Shown here piece by piece: positions 34,301 to 41,878 of a stretch of 64,000 nt of DNA. A model generated the notes under the pieces. It searched no databases and was not told where the DNA came from. It saw nothing but the letters and a program-made list of their open reading frames with translations. Origin of the DNA: CAYLLT01 sp964384465. Its GTDB lineage: Bacteria; Planctomycetota; Phycisphaerae; UBA1845; PWPN01. The stretch is from assembly GCA_964384465.1 (NCBI GenBank), contig CAYLLT010000005.1:1-64000 (forward strand). Reading direction: 5' to 3'. Position 1 is the first letter of the stretch. Each line of letters starts with the position of its first letter. Both the position numbers and the translations under genes were made by a program.

Positions 34301-35044
34301 GGCGCCGCCGAGGCCGAAGCCCGCCATGCCCGCGTTACGTATGGTCGCGCGTTTGCCCTCGGCGATGCGCAGTTTGCGTATCTGGCGGCTCACCTCGTTC
34401 CAGATCAACTCGAGACCCTTGCCCTCGATCGTGCCGTCGGCGCTCTCTAGCTTGATGGGTCCGGCGCTCTGTAGATGTCCGAGATCTAGGTCGTAGTCCA
34501 CGTCGTCGAGCCATATCTTGACCAGCATCTCCGGATGCTGCTCGGGGTCGGCCCGCTCCGGGCTGGCGTCGCGCCATTCCGGTTTGGACCGATCCACGTA
34601 CACCCGCACGTTGCCGCGCAGCCAGCCGCGCTTGGGCTTGTAGGTGTTGCGTTCGAGTTCCACCTCGCCCTTGTCCGCCCAGACGTAAGCCAGTTGCCCG
34701 CCCGGCAGCAGCAGCCGCGCCTCCGGGTCGGTGAGTCGAAATGCCGTTTCACTGATCGAGTGCCATTGCCGGGACTTGAGGATGATTTTGGCGTTGCCCT
34801 GCTCGTCGAACAACCGCACGACGGGTGATTCGCCGGGCAGAATGGAGCCGCCCCGGAAGCTCAGACCCTCAACCGATTCCGGCTGGCCGGGCTGTGTCGT
34901 CGTTCGCGAGGTCAGCGGCGCCCGGCGGGGGGCGCGATCAGCCGCCAACTTGCGCGGCGATCCGGAGTCCTGCCACTGATAAATGGCATAAGCGATCACG
35001 ATGACCGTGAACGTGGCGACGAACAGCATGAACTTTTTGAACAA
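31328..35044 (-). CDS. Very large LptC/LptA-like (OstA-domain) periplasmic protein
   Basis: The protein is 1238 aa. The N-terminal membrane anchor (MFKKFMLFVATFTVIVIAYA) and an LptC-like beta domain (about 60-210: GLSFRGGSILPGESPVVRLF, AFRLTDPEARLLLPGGQLAY) are followed by several OstA/LptA-like jellyroll segments. These show repeating phrases of the type IEFHNNVVAKQKEGDKVAGSL, VEGQVVMNQQGETIAADRIE and VFDHQVVMDHRAGAEMVFS. E. coli LptC and LptA are each about 190 aa; here the bridge seems fused into one long chain. The gene lies just after kdsC, the E. coli order kdsC-lptC-lptA, which supports an LPS-transport role. Residues about 645-652 (RTQHSAP) come from the CACTCAG-type repeat (33083-33110). 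Confidence 0.75.
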   Translation of the reverse strand: MFKKFMLFVATFTVIVIAYAIYQWQDSGSPRKLAADRAPRRAPLTSRTTTQPGQPESVEGLSFRGGSILPGESPVVRLFDEQGNAKIILKSRQWHSISETAFRLTDPEARLLLPGGQLAYVWADKGEVELERNTYKPKRGWLRGNVRVYVDRSKPEWRDASPERADPEQHPEMLVKIWLDDVDYDLDLGHLQSAGPIKLESADGTIEGKGLELIWNEVSRQIRKLRIAEGKRATIRNAGMAGFGLGGAKQISTTAPAAGSPASPPMESERMASAMPEKKQSPRSAAHAPPQAGRQQKKSQKPRDLSRPDERLTFQNLSDDDRPKEDRIDRYQIEFHNNVVAKQKEGDKVAGSLKADVLQLIADMGREERAAVEHAPGTRPASDDKKTKPAANVPAAVAAAENSTTVEVVWTGELIATPISSTTKPAEQAEPKKADRVHLIATGSPVELFDQKEGTARCQKLEYHAETKRVWLTGTREAPVAMQAGPGRELFGEKVSFDRQLGIARVDGVGRMVDSRKRERELPACMNVAGEPPLPSDEPMAGTDTTWTGYMQIEFGMTPTDTASPGTADAAAKGSSVGYLRHAVIEGQVVMNQQGETIAADRIEARFMPPRKGAEPAGDAMASVAAESLLATGNVHMKREVERSAQRTQHSAPAVGDELSCDRLEVDMTLDDTGRNVPRLGRAFGNIIAHRVTADGRRDIRAKDKLVIELASVPKPITPEEQARFEAGARRCGYQPGSPQWQAFETRLRNRRKIVAKNISATGDVRVDTSGTGGSGGNLNLIAESLDCALREDEEITRALIVGRPDQPATVDLGEVYVKGPRISLDMSTQSMEVPGAGRMRFMTRQDLAGRPVDRAIPVVVNWDERMFLRGHENISTFIGKVRAVSADTTLDCRELRIDFEDLPKLAGTPVAAGLDQRWILKPILSTIKREKKQESPSARMAEQMRKRPAYLRASGDAVIVSADYAKPAPNEGTVEKFVARVLPVGMTRPLPAPAEKGPMVSRFRVAGPQIGVNLIDKHFGVEGAGNLLIEDLRIPQSRQRSEASSSALASVGALEAGGPSQTLFQWQNSMSFLNNRNIAVFDHQVVMDHRAGAEMVFSQELLASRKLDPQKLAQIKSRQAHLTCDNLLVEFMRAGSRKADDNTPLSSITQLKTFQATGHALLDMEGGRQSITGSLVSYKDETGDVRVIGSSELPAQVVMEQDERTGKLKMWKGSAIEGNLHAETFRVQGGSVLGTGK

Positions 35045-35067
35045 CGGTCAGATCTCCGTAGTGCTTC

Positions 35068-35143
35068 CAATTGCGGATTTCGGATTGCGGATTGCGAATT
35101 GACTTCTAAATCCGCAATCCGAATTTCGCAATTCGCAATTGCC
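35068..35143. repeat. Inverted ATTGCGGATTGCG-type repeat between kdsC and the lptC-like gene
   Basis: AATTGCGGATTTCGGATTGC... faces AATCCGCAATCCGAATTTCG... The same unit occurs at 15840-15855, 52923-52995 and inside purL at 63923-63953. Confidence 0.8.
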
Positions 35144-35145
35144 CT

Positions 35146-35661
35146 TCAGCGGTCCGCGCCAATCGCTTTCACCGCCGCTTCCCAGGCGCCTTCCCGTTTC
35201 AGCAGATGTTCGATCGCCTCGCGCACCGCGCCGTGTCCGCCGGGCTGGCTGGTCACGTATCGCGCGATCAACCGAATCTCCTCCGCCGCGTCGGCGACGG
35301 CGATGGGATAACCGACCCTTCGCATCGCGGCCGCATCGAGCAGATCGTCACCGATATATGCCGTTTGCTCGTGCGAGACGCCTGCCGCGGTGAGCATGCG
35401 TTCCAACCCCGGCAATTTATCTTCCGCGCCCTGCTCCAGCAGCTCGATGCCCAACATGCGGGCACGGGCGGCGACCGCTTCCGACCGCTTGGAAGTCAGG
35501 ATCCCGACCTGCCGGCCGACCGCCCGCCACATCGAGATCCCCAGGCCGTCGCGAATGTGAAACCGCCGGACCTGCCCGCCGGCATCATCGATCGCGATGG
35601 TCCCGTCAGTCATGACGCCGTCCACATCTAGGACGAGCAGGAGAACACTGGAGTTCGTCAC
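35146..35661 (-). CDS. kdsC: 3-deoxy-D-manno-octulosonate 8-phosphate phosphatase
   Basis: KdsC dephosphorylates KDO-8-phosphate, a step in LPS core synthesis. The 171-aa C0-type HAD lacks a cap. Motif I is LLVLDVDGVMTDGTI, followed by RRFHIRDGLGISMWRAVGRQ, motif II VGILTSKRS, and motifs III/IV TAYIGDDLLDAAAMRRVGYP. Length and order are normal for the family. It is the first gene of a minus-strand pair with the LptC/LptA-like gene; a repeat hairpin separates them. Confidence 0.93.
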   Translation of the reverse strand: MTNSSVLLLVLDVDGVMTDGTIAIDDAGGQVRRFHIRDGLGISMWRAVGRQVGILTSKRSEAVAARARMLGIELLEQGAEDKLPGLERMLTAAGVSHEQTAYIGDDLLDAAAMRRVGYPIAVADAAEEIRLIARYVTSQPGGHGAVREAIEHLLKREGAWEAAVKAIGADR

Positions 35662-35712
35662 GGCAGGTTCCCACGACAGGCGGGTGGCGGTTAGGCGTCA
35701 CGACGCGAGCTA

Positions 35713-35743
35713 ATAGTATGTACTTTCTTCACTTGAAGTTCAA
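35713..35743 (-). promoter_or_regulatory. Candidate promoter of kdsC
   Basis: On the minus strand TTGAAC (35738-35743), 19 bp, TACTAT (35713-35718). Spacing is long. Confidence 0.3.
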
Positions 35744-35796
35744 GCCGGACGGCTCGGCGGGTGCATGTCCCTATATGTAGTGCGGTCCGGCCGCAT

Positions 35797-35920
35797 TTGG
35801 AGTGCGTCGCCAGCGGCGGCGCTTTGGCTTGCGGCGAAGCCGCGTCGGGGACTCATCGACGTCCTGAGCTGTAAAGCGCTCTGGGCAAAGCCAAAGCGGC
35901 GTCTCGGCCGCCACACTCCA
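35797..35920 (+). repeat. 130-bp dispersed inverted repeat (MITE-like), copy 2
   Basis: The left arm TTGGAGTGCGTCGCCAGCGG, then CGGCGCTTTGGCTTGCGGCG is mirrored by the right arm GCCAAAGCGGCGTCTCGGCC, then GCCACACTCCA. A full second copy is at 51416-51546 and a half copy at 9521-9587. Confidence 0.8.
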
Positions 35921-35976
35921 CAAAGACTGCCTCTGCGGCTATAAGGGACTGTGAATCGAGCTGTCGCGATGCGGAA

Positions 35977-36655
35977 ATGCCCCAGATACGGGGCGGTAAA
36001 AATGAAAGCAGGGTAATACCACTGACGCAGGCGGGCATATTCACTTCCGACCCGGTGGAACTCATGATCCGCGTGCCCGTCGTGCTGCTGGCCCTGACGG
36101 TGCACGAATTCTGCCACGCCTATTTCGCGCTGCGGATGGGCGACCCGACCGCCTGCCGCCTCGGCCGCTGCACGCTGAACCCGCTGAAACATCTCGACCC
36201 GCTGGGCACGATCTGCCTGATGTTCGCGCCGATCGGCTGGGCCAAGCCGGTGCCGATCAATCCGCTCAACTTTCACGACTGGAAAAAAGGGGTGATCGTC
36301 TCGACCGCCGCCGGGCCGCTCAGCAACGCCGCCCAGGCGCTGCTGTTCGCGCTGCTGCTGCGCGGACTCAATCATCTCTTCCATGTGATGCCGAATAACC
36401 TCCCGGCGAATGTGATGCAGTTCCTTTCCCTCATGTACACGATGTTCATTGTGGCCGTGGTGGTGAACGTTGGACTGGCGGTCTTCAACTGCCTGCCGCT
36501 GTATCCGCTGGACGGTTTCCATATCATGGGCCAGCTCATGCGTCCGGAGGAACAACGGCGGTTCTATGAGTTTGCCCGATTCGGACCGATGATCGTGCTC
36601 GGCCTGGTTCTGCTCGGCAACTGGAAACCGGAATTGGACATCATCAGCCGGCTAA
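35977..36655 (+). CDS. Site-2 protease family (M50) membrane metalloprotease, 3' end lost in an assembly gap
   Basis: About 226 residues are visible. Zinc site: VVLLALTVHEFCHAYFALRM (HExxH) and FNCLPLYPLDGFHIMG (NxxPxxPLDG, third ligand Asp). It has several TM segments (VSTAAGPLSNAAQALLFALL, MFIVAVVVNVGLAVF, FGPMIVLGLVLLG). The start is uncertain: ATG at 35977 gives a short non-conserved lead before TSDPVELMIRVP, and a dispersed repeat ends 56 bp upstream. The chain runs into the N block at 36656. Coding sequence after the gap (36666-36768, ending GRVAGLPMGS) may be its true tail, but frame continuity through N cannot be claimed. It resembles the rhomboid-independent M50 group next to trpS/scpA in many bacteria. 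Confidence 0.85.
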
Positions 36656-36665
36656 NNNNNNNNNN
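36656..36665. other. Assembly gap (ten N)
   Basis: The true length is unknown; ten N is a common placeholder for a scaffold join. Confidence 0.95.
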
Positions 36666-36831
36666 GTGTAAAGTAAATTTTCCCCAGGATCTCGTGAAGC
36701 TCAGACTGATCCGCCCGCCGACGATGTTCATGCTGGGGCGCGTGGCGGGTCTGCCGATGGGGTCGTAGAGTCGTTGACAAGTACCTGAAATTTACGAAGT
36801 ATCATCCGCAATCTGAGATTTGAAATCACGC

Positions 36832-37842
36832 ATGCGCGTTCTTTCCGGCATCCAACCATCGGGGCGACTGCACCTGGGCAACTACTTCGGCGCCATGCGC
36901 CCGCAGATGGAGCTTCAGGCCGGGCACGAGTGTTTCTACTTCATCGCCAACTACCACGCGCTCACCAGTGTGCAGGACCGCGCCGAGCTGCTCGAAAGCA
37001 CGCTGCACGTCGCGCTCGGTTATCTGGCCATCGGACTCGATCCGGCCAGGACGGTTTTCTTCCGCCAGTCGGACGTGCCGGAGGTGACGGAGCTGGCGTG
37101 GATCCTCTCGTGCGTCACGCCGATGGGTCTGCTGGAGCGGGCGCATTCATATAAGGACAAGATCGCCCAGGGCCTCTCGCCGAATCACGGCCTGTTCGCC
37201 TACCCCGTGCTCCAGGCGGCGGACATCCTGATTTATAAGTCGCACCTCGTGCCCGTCGGCCAGGACCAGAAGCAGCACGTCGAGATGACGCAGGACATGC
37301 AGGGCAAGTTCAACCTGGCGTTCGGCGACGTGCTGGTGCGGCCCGAGCCGCTGATCCGCTCCGAGGTCGCCGTCGTCCCCGGCATCGACGGCCGAAAGAT
37401 GAGCAAGAGTTACAACAACACCATCGAGCTGTTCGGCCCCGAGAAGGAGGCCCGCAAGCAGATCATGTCCATCGTGACCGACTCGACGCCGGTAGAAGCC
37501 CCGAAGGACGCCAACAAATGCAACGTGATGGCCCTCCTGCGCCTCATGGCCCCCAAGCCGGAGATCGCCGACTGGGAAGACCGTTACCGCCGCGGCGGCA
37601 CCGGCTACGGCGAAGCCAAGAAGCGCGTCTTCGAGCTGTTCCTCGAAACCCTCGGCCCCGCCCGCCGTAAGTACGAAGAACTCTCCCGACAGCCGCAGCA
37701 GGTCGAAGCCATCCTCTTCGACGGCGCCAAACGCGCGCGGGCGATCGCGAAGCAAACCATGCGCCAAGTGAAGGAAGCCTGCGGGCTTGTTGATGAGGAG
37801 AATCAAACAATCAGCGGACGATCGCAGAATCAGAAAGGATAG
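36832..37842 (+). CDS. trpS: Tryptophanyl-tRNA synthetase
   Basis: TrpS charges tRNA-Trp. The class-I signatures are SGIQPSGRLHLGNYFGAMR (HIGH-type HLGN) and DGRKMSKSYNNTIELFG (KMSKS). Other conserved blocks include FIANYHALTSV, FRQSDVPEVTELAWILSCVT, YPVLQAADILIYKSHLVPVG and QDQKQHVEMTQD. It is about 336 aa from ATG at 36832; a TTG four codons upstream adds only KSR. The C-terminus ends in a short polar tail (ENQTISGRSQNQKG). Confidence 0.96.
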   Translation: MRVLSGIQPSGRLHLGNYFGAMRPQMELQAGHECFYFIANYHALTSVQDRAELLESTLHVALGYLAIGLDPARTVFFRQSDVPEVTELAWILSCVTPMGLLERAHSYKDKIAQGLSPNHGLFAYPVLQAADILIYKSHLVPVGQDQKQHVEMTQDMQGKFNLAFGDVLVRPEPLIRSEVAVVPGIDGRKMSKSYNNTIELFGPEKEARKQIMSIVTDSTPVEAPKDANKCNVMALLRLMAPKPEIADWEDRYRRGGTGYGEAKKRVFELFLETLGPARRKYEELSRQPQQVEAILFDGAKRARAIAKQTMRQVKEACGLVDEENQTISGRSQNQKG

Positions 37843-37868
37843 ATATCTTGCGTTCCGCAATATGCGCG

Positions 37869-38282
37869 CTATGGCCAGAGAACCGAGGTGGATCGCGTCC
37901 GCGAATCAAACAGGAAATTGAGCTGATCAAAAACGCCAAATCGGCCGAGAAGGTTTGGAACATTCTCGTGAATTGAAACAAGATACGGCACCGAAAGTTC
38001 CAGCCCGACACCGAACCGTGTTTCAATCATGTGAATAAACCCGCTGGCTTTGCCGCCACCTACTCCGCTCAGCTCGACTGGCCTTCCCCTGTGAGGGGTA
38101 ATACCCAAAGACGCTGCGGTTGATCGTCGAAGCAGGGAGATGATCGCGCCCGAGTCGATGCGCAGCGCAAGCGACTTGAAACTGCCTGCCGGCGTGCGGA
38201 GATCAAGATCCGCCATCGGCAGCCACGTTCGCCCGAGATGTCGGTTGTCCAGCGACTTCCATCCGTAAACCGCTGTACGCAT
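37869..38282 (-). CDS. Retropepsin-like aspartic protease domain protein
   Basis: The protein is up to 137 aa. Core: FKSLALRIDSGAIISLLRRS (the Asp-Ser-Gly-Ala active-site loop), LGI, RPVELSGVGGG, then LLGRFGVFDQLNFLFDSRTR (closing strand LLGRxGvFd). Such small single-domain retropepsins act as dimers. The start is uncertain: ATG at 38282 overlaps the upstream gene by 80 bp, while ATG at 38216 (MADLDLRTPAG) overlaps by 14 bp and keeps the domain. It is cotranscribed with the DUF5678-like gene. Its role is unknown. Confidence 0.8.
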   Translation of the reverse strand: MRTAVYGWKSLDNRHLGRTWLPMADLDLRTPAGSFKSLALRIDSGAIISLLRRSTAASLGITPHRGRPVELSGVGGGKASGFIHMIETRFGVGLELSVPYLVSIHENVPNLLGRFGVFDQLNFLFDSRTRSTSVLWP

Positions 38283-38484
38283 CGATCACGTCCGTGTCCC
38301 AATCGAGAGCTTCCAGAATGTAATCCCCCTCGGCTACGCTTTGCATCGCCTGCTCCTCGGCCTCCGGTGCGGTATCACCGACGCCCACCACTCGCCGACC
38401 CGAAACAGCGATCCATTTTCCGGCGTACTTCTGCTGAAGCTCTGTCCCATGATCGAGCAACCAGTTGAAATCGTCTGTTCGCAT
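38203..38484 (-). CDS. DUF5678-like small protein
   Basis: The protein is about 93 aa from ATG at 38484. The pattern LLDHGTELQQKYAGKWIAVS, then GRRVVGVGDTAPEAEEQAMQ is the family's short alpha/beta unit (YaGkWVAv...gdt..EA...A). It precedes and overlaps the retropepsin gene, a pairing seen repeatedly in bacteria; whether it is the protease substrate or a regulator is unknown. Confidence 0.8.
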   Translation of the reverse strand: MRTDDFNWLLDHGTELQQKYAGKWIAVSGRRVVGVGDTAPEAEEQAMQSVAEGDYILEALDWDTDVIDAYSGLRMEVAGQPTSRANVAADGGS

Positions 38485-38570
38485 GGTGAGGCCCTCTTCT
38501 CCTGCGTCACACCCCAATTCAGCATACCCGATCCGTCTGATCTGTGATAGTCTTCAACCGCTGGGAGGGG

Positions 38571-38576
38571 TATAAT
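38571..38576 (+). promoter_or_regulatory. TATAAT seven bases before the scpA start
   Basis: A perfect -10 hexamer whose predicted start point falls on or next to the ATG at 38583, suggesting a leaderless scpA mRNA. No -35 element. The upstream GGGAGG would then not be transcribed. Confidence 0.35.
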
Positions 38577-38582
38577 CCGCCC

Positions 38583-39542
38583 ATGCCCGACTACAAAGTC
38601 CAACTCGATTCCTACAGCGGGCCGCTCGATTTGCTGCTGTATCTGATCCGCCGGGATGAGGTGGATATTTACGACATCCCCATCTCGCGCGTGCTCGAGC
38701 AATACATCGAGTACGTGCGGCTGCTGGAGGTGCTCGACCCGGATACGATCGGCGATTTTCTGGTGCTGGCGGCGACGCTGATGGAGATCAAGTCGCGGAT
38801 GCTGCTGCCGACGCCGCCGCCGGAGGTCGAGGATGGAGACGGGCTGGACCCGCGGGCGGACCTCGTGCGGCAGCTCCTGGCGTACAAACTTTTTCGCGAT
38901 GCGGCCGGCGAACTCAGCGAGCGGATGGACATTCAATCGAAGCGGTTCGGCCGGCCGCCGGTCGATCTGCCGGAGGGCGAGCCGCAGGTCGATATCGAGG
39001 ACGTGCAGATCTGGGACCTGATGGCGGCGTTCAACAAGCTGCTGGCCGCGGTGGGGCGGCAGCGGATCACGCACGATGTCATCTACGACGACACGCCGAT
39101 CATGCTGCACGCGGCGGACATCCTCGACCGGCTCGAACGCGAGGGGCCGTCGCTGCTGTTTGAGCGCATCTTCGAGGGCCGGAACCGCGGCGAGATGATC
39201 GGGCTGTTCCTCGCGCTACTTGAATTGATCCGGCAGGACCGCGTGCGTATCGAACAGGTGCAGCCCTTCGGCCCGATCGTCGTGCATCTGATCGACGCGA
39301 CGCCGATCACGACGTTGATGGGCGCCGGAGCGGAGGGCGGTTTCAAGGAAGCCGGCGAGCCGGAGGACGAATCAGCCGGGAAGGAGCCGCTGGAGGACGT
39401 GGCGGAAGAGGACGGCGAGCCCGTCTTCGAAGAGGACGAGGAGGACGAATTCAGCCGGCGGATCAACGCCGTGCAGATCGACGAAGTCGATCTCGGCCGA
39501 TCGACGGAACCCGCGGAGAGAAGTACGAACGATGACGCCTGA
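38583..39542 (+). CDS. scpA: Segregation and condensation protein A
   Basis: ScpA is the kleisin subunit bridging the SMC dimer heads for chromosome segregation. It is about 319 aa from ATG at 38583. The N-terminal kleisin motif is YKVQLDSYSGPLDLLLYLIR, followed by DIYDIPISRVLEQYIEYVRL, and FLVLAATLMEIKSRMLLP. The C-terminal winged-helix region is MIGLFLALLELIRQDRVRIE. A long acidic tail follows (about 260-310), longer than usual. scpB is not downstream; ridA overlaps the 3' end by 11 bp. Confidence 0.93.
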   Translation: MPDYKVQLDSYSGPLDLLLYLIRRDEVDIYDIPISRVLEQYIEYVRLLEVLDPDTIGDFLVLAATLMEIKSRMLLPTPPPEVEDGDGLDPRADLVRQLLAYKLFRDAAGELSERMDIQSKRFGRPPVDLPEGEPQVDIEDVQIWDLMAAFNKLLAAVGRQRITHDVIYDDTPIMLHAADILDRLEREGPSLLFERIFEGRNRGEMIGLFLALLELIRQDRVRIEQVQPFGPIVVHLIDATPITTLMGAGAEGGFKEAGEPEDESAGKEPLEDVAEEDGEPVFEEDEEDEFSRRINAVQIDEVDLGRSTEPAERSTNDDA

Positions 39543-39990
39543 TCAACAACTGGCCCGCCTCGGACTCGCGCTCCCGGAGCCGGCGGTCCCGGTCGGCTCG
39601 TACGTCGGGTACGTCCAGGTGGGCGACCTGGTGATGACCAGCGGGCAGTTGCCGATACGCGGCGGCAAACTGATCGCGTCCGGCAAGGTCGGATCGGATC
39701 TGTCGATCGAGCAGGCGGCGGAGGCGGCGAAAGTTGCGGCGATGAACGCTCTCGCCCAGGTCGTCGCCGCCGCGAAGGGCATCGACAACATCGTCCGCAT
39801 CGTCCGGCTCGCGGTGTTCGTGAACAGTGCCGCCGGCTTCACCGATCAGCCGAAGGTGGCCAACGGAGCGAGCGATGTGTTCGTGGCGATCTTCGGCGAT
39901 GCCGGCCGGCACGCACGTTCGGCGATCGGCGTTAACGAGCTGCCGCTGAATGCCGCTGTGGAACTGGAGCTGACGGCGCAGATTCGGTAA
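39532..39990 (+). CDS. RidA/YjgF family protein
   Basis: The protein is 152 aa. RidA proteins hydrolyse reactive enamines and imines. Blocks: LGLALPEPAVPVGSYVGYVQ, VGDLVMTSGQLPIRGGKLIA, AAMNALAQVVAAAKGIDNIV and ELPLNAAVELELTAQIR. It belongs to the longer YjgF-like subgroup whose C-terminus reads ...AVGVxELPxxxxVEv. The catalytic Arg of canonical RidA (in the RxCxE-like region) is replaced by the ARSAIGVNELP context, which is common in that subgroup. The start overlaps scpA by 11 bp. Confidence 0.92.
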   Translation: MTPDQQLARLGLALPEPAVPVGSYVGYVQVGDLVMTSGQLPIRGGKLIASGKVGSDLSIEQAAEAAKVAAMNALAQVVAAAKGIDNIVRIVRLAVFVNSAAGFTDQPKVANGASDVFVAIFGDAGRHARSAIGVNELPLNAAVELELTAQIR

Positions 39991-40041
39991 CGCGCCGGTT
40001 GAAAACCATTCGGAACTCCTACTATTGGCAATTGACAATTC

Positions 40042-41793
40042 ATGAGATCGACCAGCACGCCCGTGAAGCATCAATCGAGTAAGACACCGGCCGGCGTATC
40101 ATCGAGACGCATCGGCCGGCGGGGCACGTTCGTCTGTCTGATTGTCTCCCTGTTCATGGCCGGCTTCAGCGTGCCGCTGGTCGGGACGATGGTCGCGCAG
40201 ATCAGGTCCATGATTGATGCGGAAGACAAGCTCGATGACGGCACTTATCGCGCCCTGATTGATTCCATCCGCGCCGACCGGCGAATCCCCGCCGTAAGGC
40301 AGGCGATAAACACCCTGAACGACCGCACGAATGCCGTGCCGGCGCTCGACCGATTCCGTCAGGTCGATCCGCAGAACGGACTGTACGGTTACCTCGATTT
40401 GCTGGTGGTGCTGCGGCAACGGGGCGAGCCGAGCACGAGCGCGCCGGCCACCCAGGCGGCGGCGGCAACTCCGAACGACGCCGATCTTGCTCGCCGGCTT
40501 CGTGAGCTGGCTTCGGCTCCTCCCGCACGGCTCTACCAGGCACATCAACAGCAAATCGGCGAATCGGTGCTGACCGCGCGCGGCATCCCGATACGGCGGG
40601 CGGTGCTGGATGGTCAGAGACTCCCGCTGATGTTTCCGGAACTGCGAGAATTTCATCGGCCGGTGCTCCGCGAGTTGGCCAACCGTCTCGACCGGCTGGG
40701 GACAGGCTGGCGTGAAGCGGGCCGGCCGAGCGATGCGCTGCTAGCCCATGCCGCCGGCGTGCGTCTGTTCACCGGCGTCGTTGAGGATTCGCCCACGGTT
40801 GATGCTGTGTTGCTGGCGTTGGAGCGTTTGCCGATCGCGCTGCGCGAGATGGGCACGGACATGAAGGCGGCACGGATGAACGGCGGCGACCTGTGCGAAA
40901 CGGCGGCCGAACAGGCTGCGGCGCTGTCCGCATGCTGGCACGCACCCCCGGCGGAGATCAACTTCATCCCGCGGACCGGCGACTTTGTGGTCGCTGCCGG
41001 CGAACACCATCGAATGATGCGTTCGATGGTGTCCGCTTTCATTGCCGCCGGCACGTGGGCAATGCTCATGGCCGTCATTGTGATGCTGCTCATCGTCGTG
41101 GCGCTGACACGGATACCTGCGGACGTGTACCTGTCGTGGCGGTGGAACGGCTGGGCGGCATGGGCGGCGCCCACCATCATCCTCATCCCCGCGATCGTGA
41201 TCGTCACCGTCATGGCGACCGCCCCGATCTCGTTTACGTGGCTGATGGGGATCAAGTCCGCCGGGTCGCTGATTTTTTCACCGTTCCTTCTTCTCCTGGT
41301 ACTCGGTTTGGCTGCGCACCTCGGCGTCGAGATCGTGCCGCCGCGGGAACGATCGCGAATGCCGGCCAGAGCGGTCTGGATCATCGCAGCGGTGATGGTC
41401 GTAACTCTCACGGGATTGATGATCTGGCCGCCTGTGCACGCCGAGCCGTGGCAGCCGCCGGCGGGCATTCAGCGGTTCCGCCGGATCGCTCCGCTGATGG
41501 AACTCGAAGCAGGCGTCATCGTGCTGGTCTGGGCCGTCTGGAGCTGGGTCCGGCGGCGCAGGGCGGGGTTGCCCGCCGGCATACGCATGCGTGCCAACCT
41601 GGCCGTTGCTTCACGGGCGCTGCTCATTTGCTCGGTTATTGCGCTGGTGTCGCTTGGCATCAATCAACGTAACGACCGTCAGCACCAGGAGGCATTCGCC
41701 CGCGCCGCCGCCGACCCGCTGGCGGACCGCCTCGGCCCCGACTGGCACGCGTATCTCACCCCTATGTACGCGGTCTTGAATGCACTCAAATAG
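40042..41793 (+). CDS. Unrecognised multi-pass membrane protein
   Basis: The protein is 583 aa. One N-terminal TM helix (FVCLIVSLFMAGFSVPLVGT, about 35-54) is followed by an extracytoplasmic helical domain of about 270 residues (TPR-like composition: alternating Ala, Arg, Leu). Six hydrophobic segments then lie between about 333 and 545 (AGTWAMLMAVIVMLLIVVAL, PTIILIPAIVIVTVMATAPI, FSPFLLLLVLGLAAHL, AVWIIAAVMVVTLTGLMIW, AGVIVLVWAVWSWV, ALLICSVIALVSLGI). No catalytic motif was recognised. No ribosome-binding site is obvious; the upstream base string CAATTGACAATTC is repeat-like. It ends before a separate promoter for the next gene. Confidence 0.75.
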   Translation: MRSTSTPVKHQSSKTPAGVSSRRIGRRGTFVCLIVSLFMAGFSVPLVGTMVAQIRSMIDAEDKLDDGTYRALIDSIRADRRIPAVRQAINTLNDRTNAVPALDRFRQVDPQNGLYGYLDLLVVLRQRGEPSTSAPATQAAAATPNDADLARRLRELASAPPARLYQAHQQQIGESVLTARGIPIRRAVLDGQRLPLMFPELREFHRPVLRELANRLDRLGTGWREAGRPSDALLAHAAGVRLFTGVVEDSPTVDAVLLALERLPIALREMGTDMKAARMNGGDLCETAAEQAAALSACWHAPPAEINFIPRTGDFVVAAGEHHRMMRSMVSAFIAAGTWAMLMAVIVMLLIVVALTRIPADVYLSWRWNGWAAWAAPTIILIPAIVIVTVMATAPISFTWLMGIKSAGSLIFSPFLLLLVLGLAAHLGVEIVPPRERSRMPARAVWIIAAVMVVTLTGLMIWPPVHAEPWQPPAGIQRFRRIAPLMELEAGVIVLVWAVWSWVRRRRAGLPAGIRMRANLAVASRALLICSVIALVSLGINQRNDRQHQEAFARAAADPLADRLGPDWHAYLTPMYAVLNALK

Positions 41794-41842
41794 TTATCGC
41801 TCCGCTGACTGCGCACCTCTAGCGATGACGCCGGGGTTCCGA

Positions 41843-41848
41843 TATAAT
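41843..41848 (+). promoter_or_regulatory. TATAAT box upstream of the LOG-family gene
   Basis: GATATAATCAC, about 30 bp before the AAGGAG/ATG at 41879. No clear -35; it resembles the sites at 16951 and 51737. Confidence 0.35.
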
Positions 41849-41878
41849 CACTGCGTTGCAAAGGAGCGCGATCGCCCC

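Noticed and set aside
36656..36768. Site-2 protease reading straight through the N block
   Set aside because: Frame across a gap of unknown length is meaningless; only the part before the gap is annotated.
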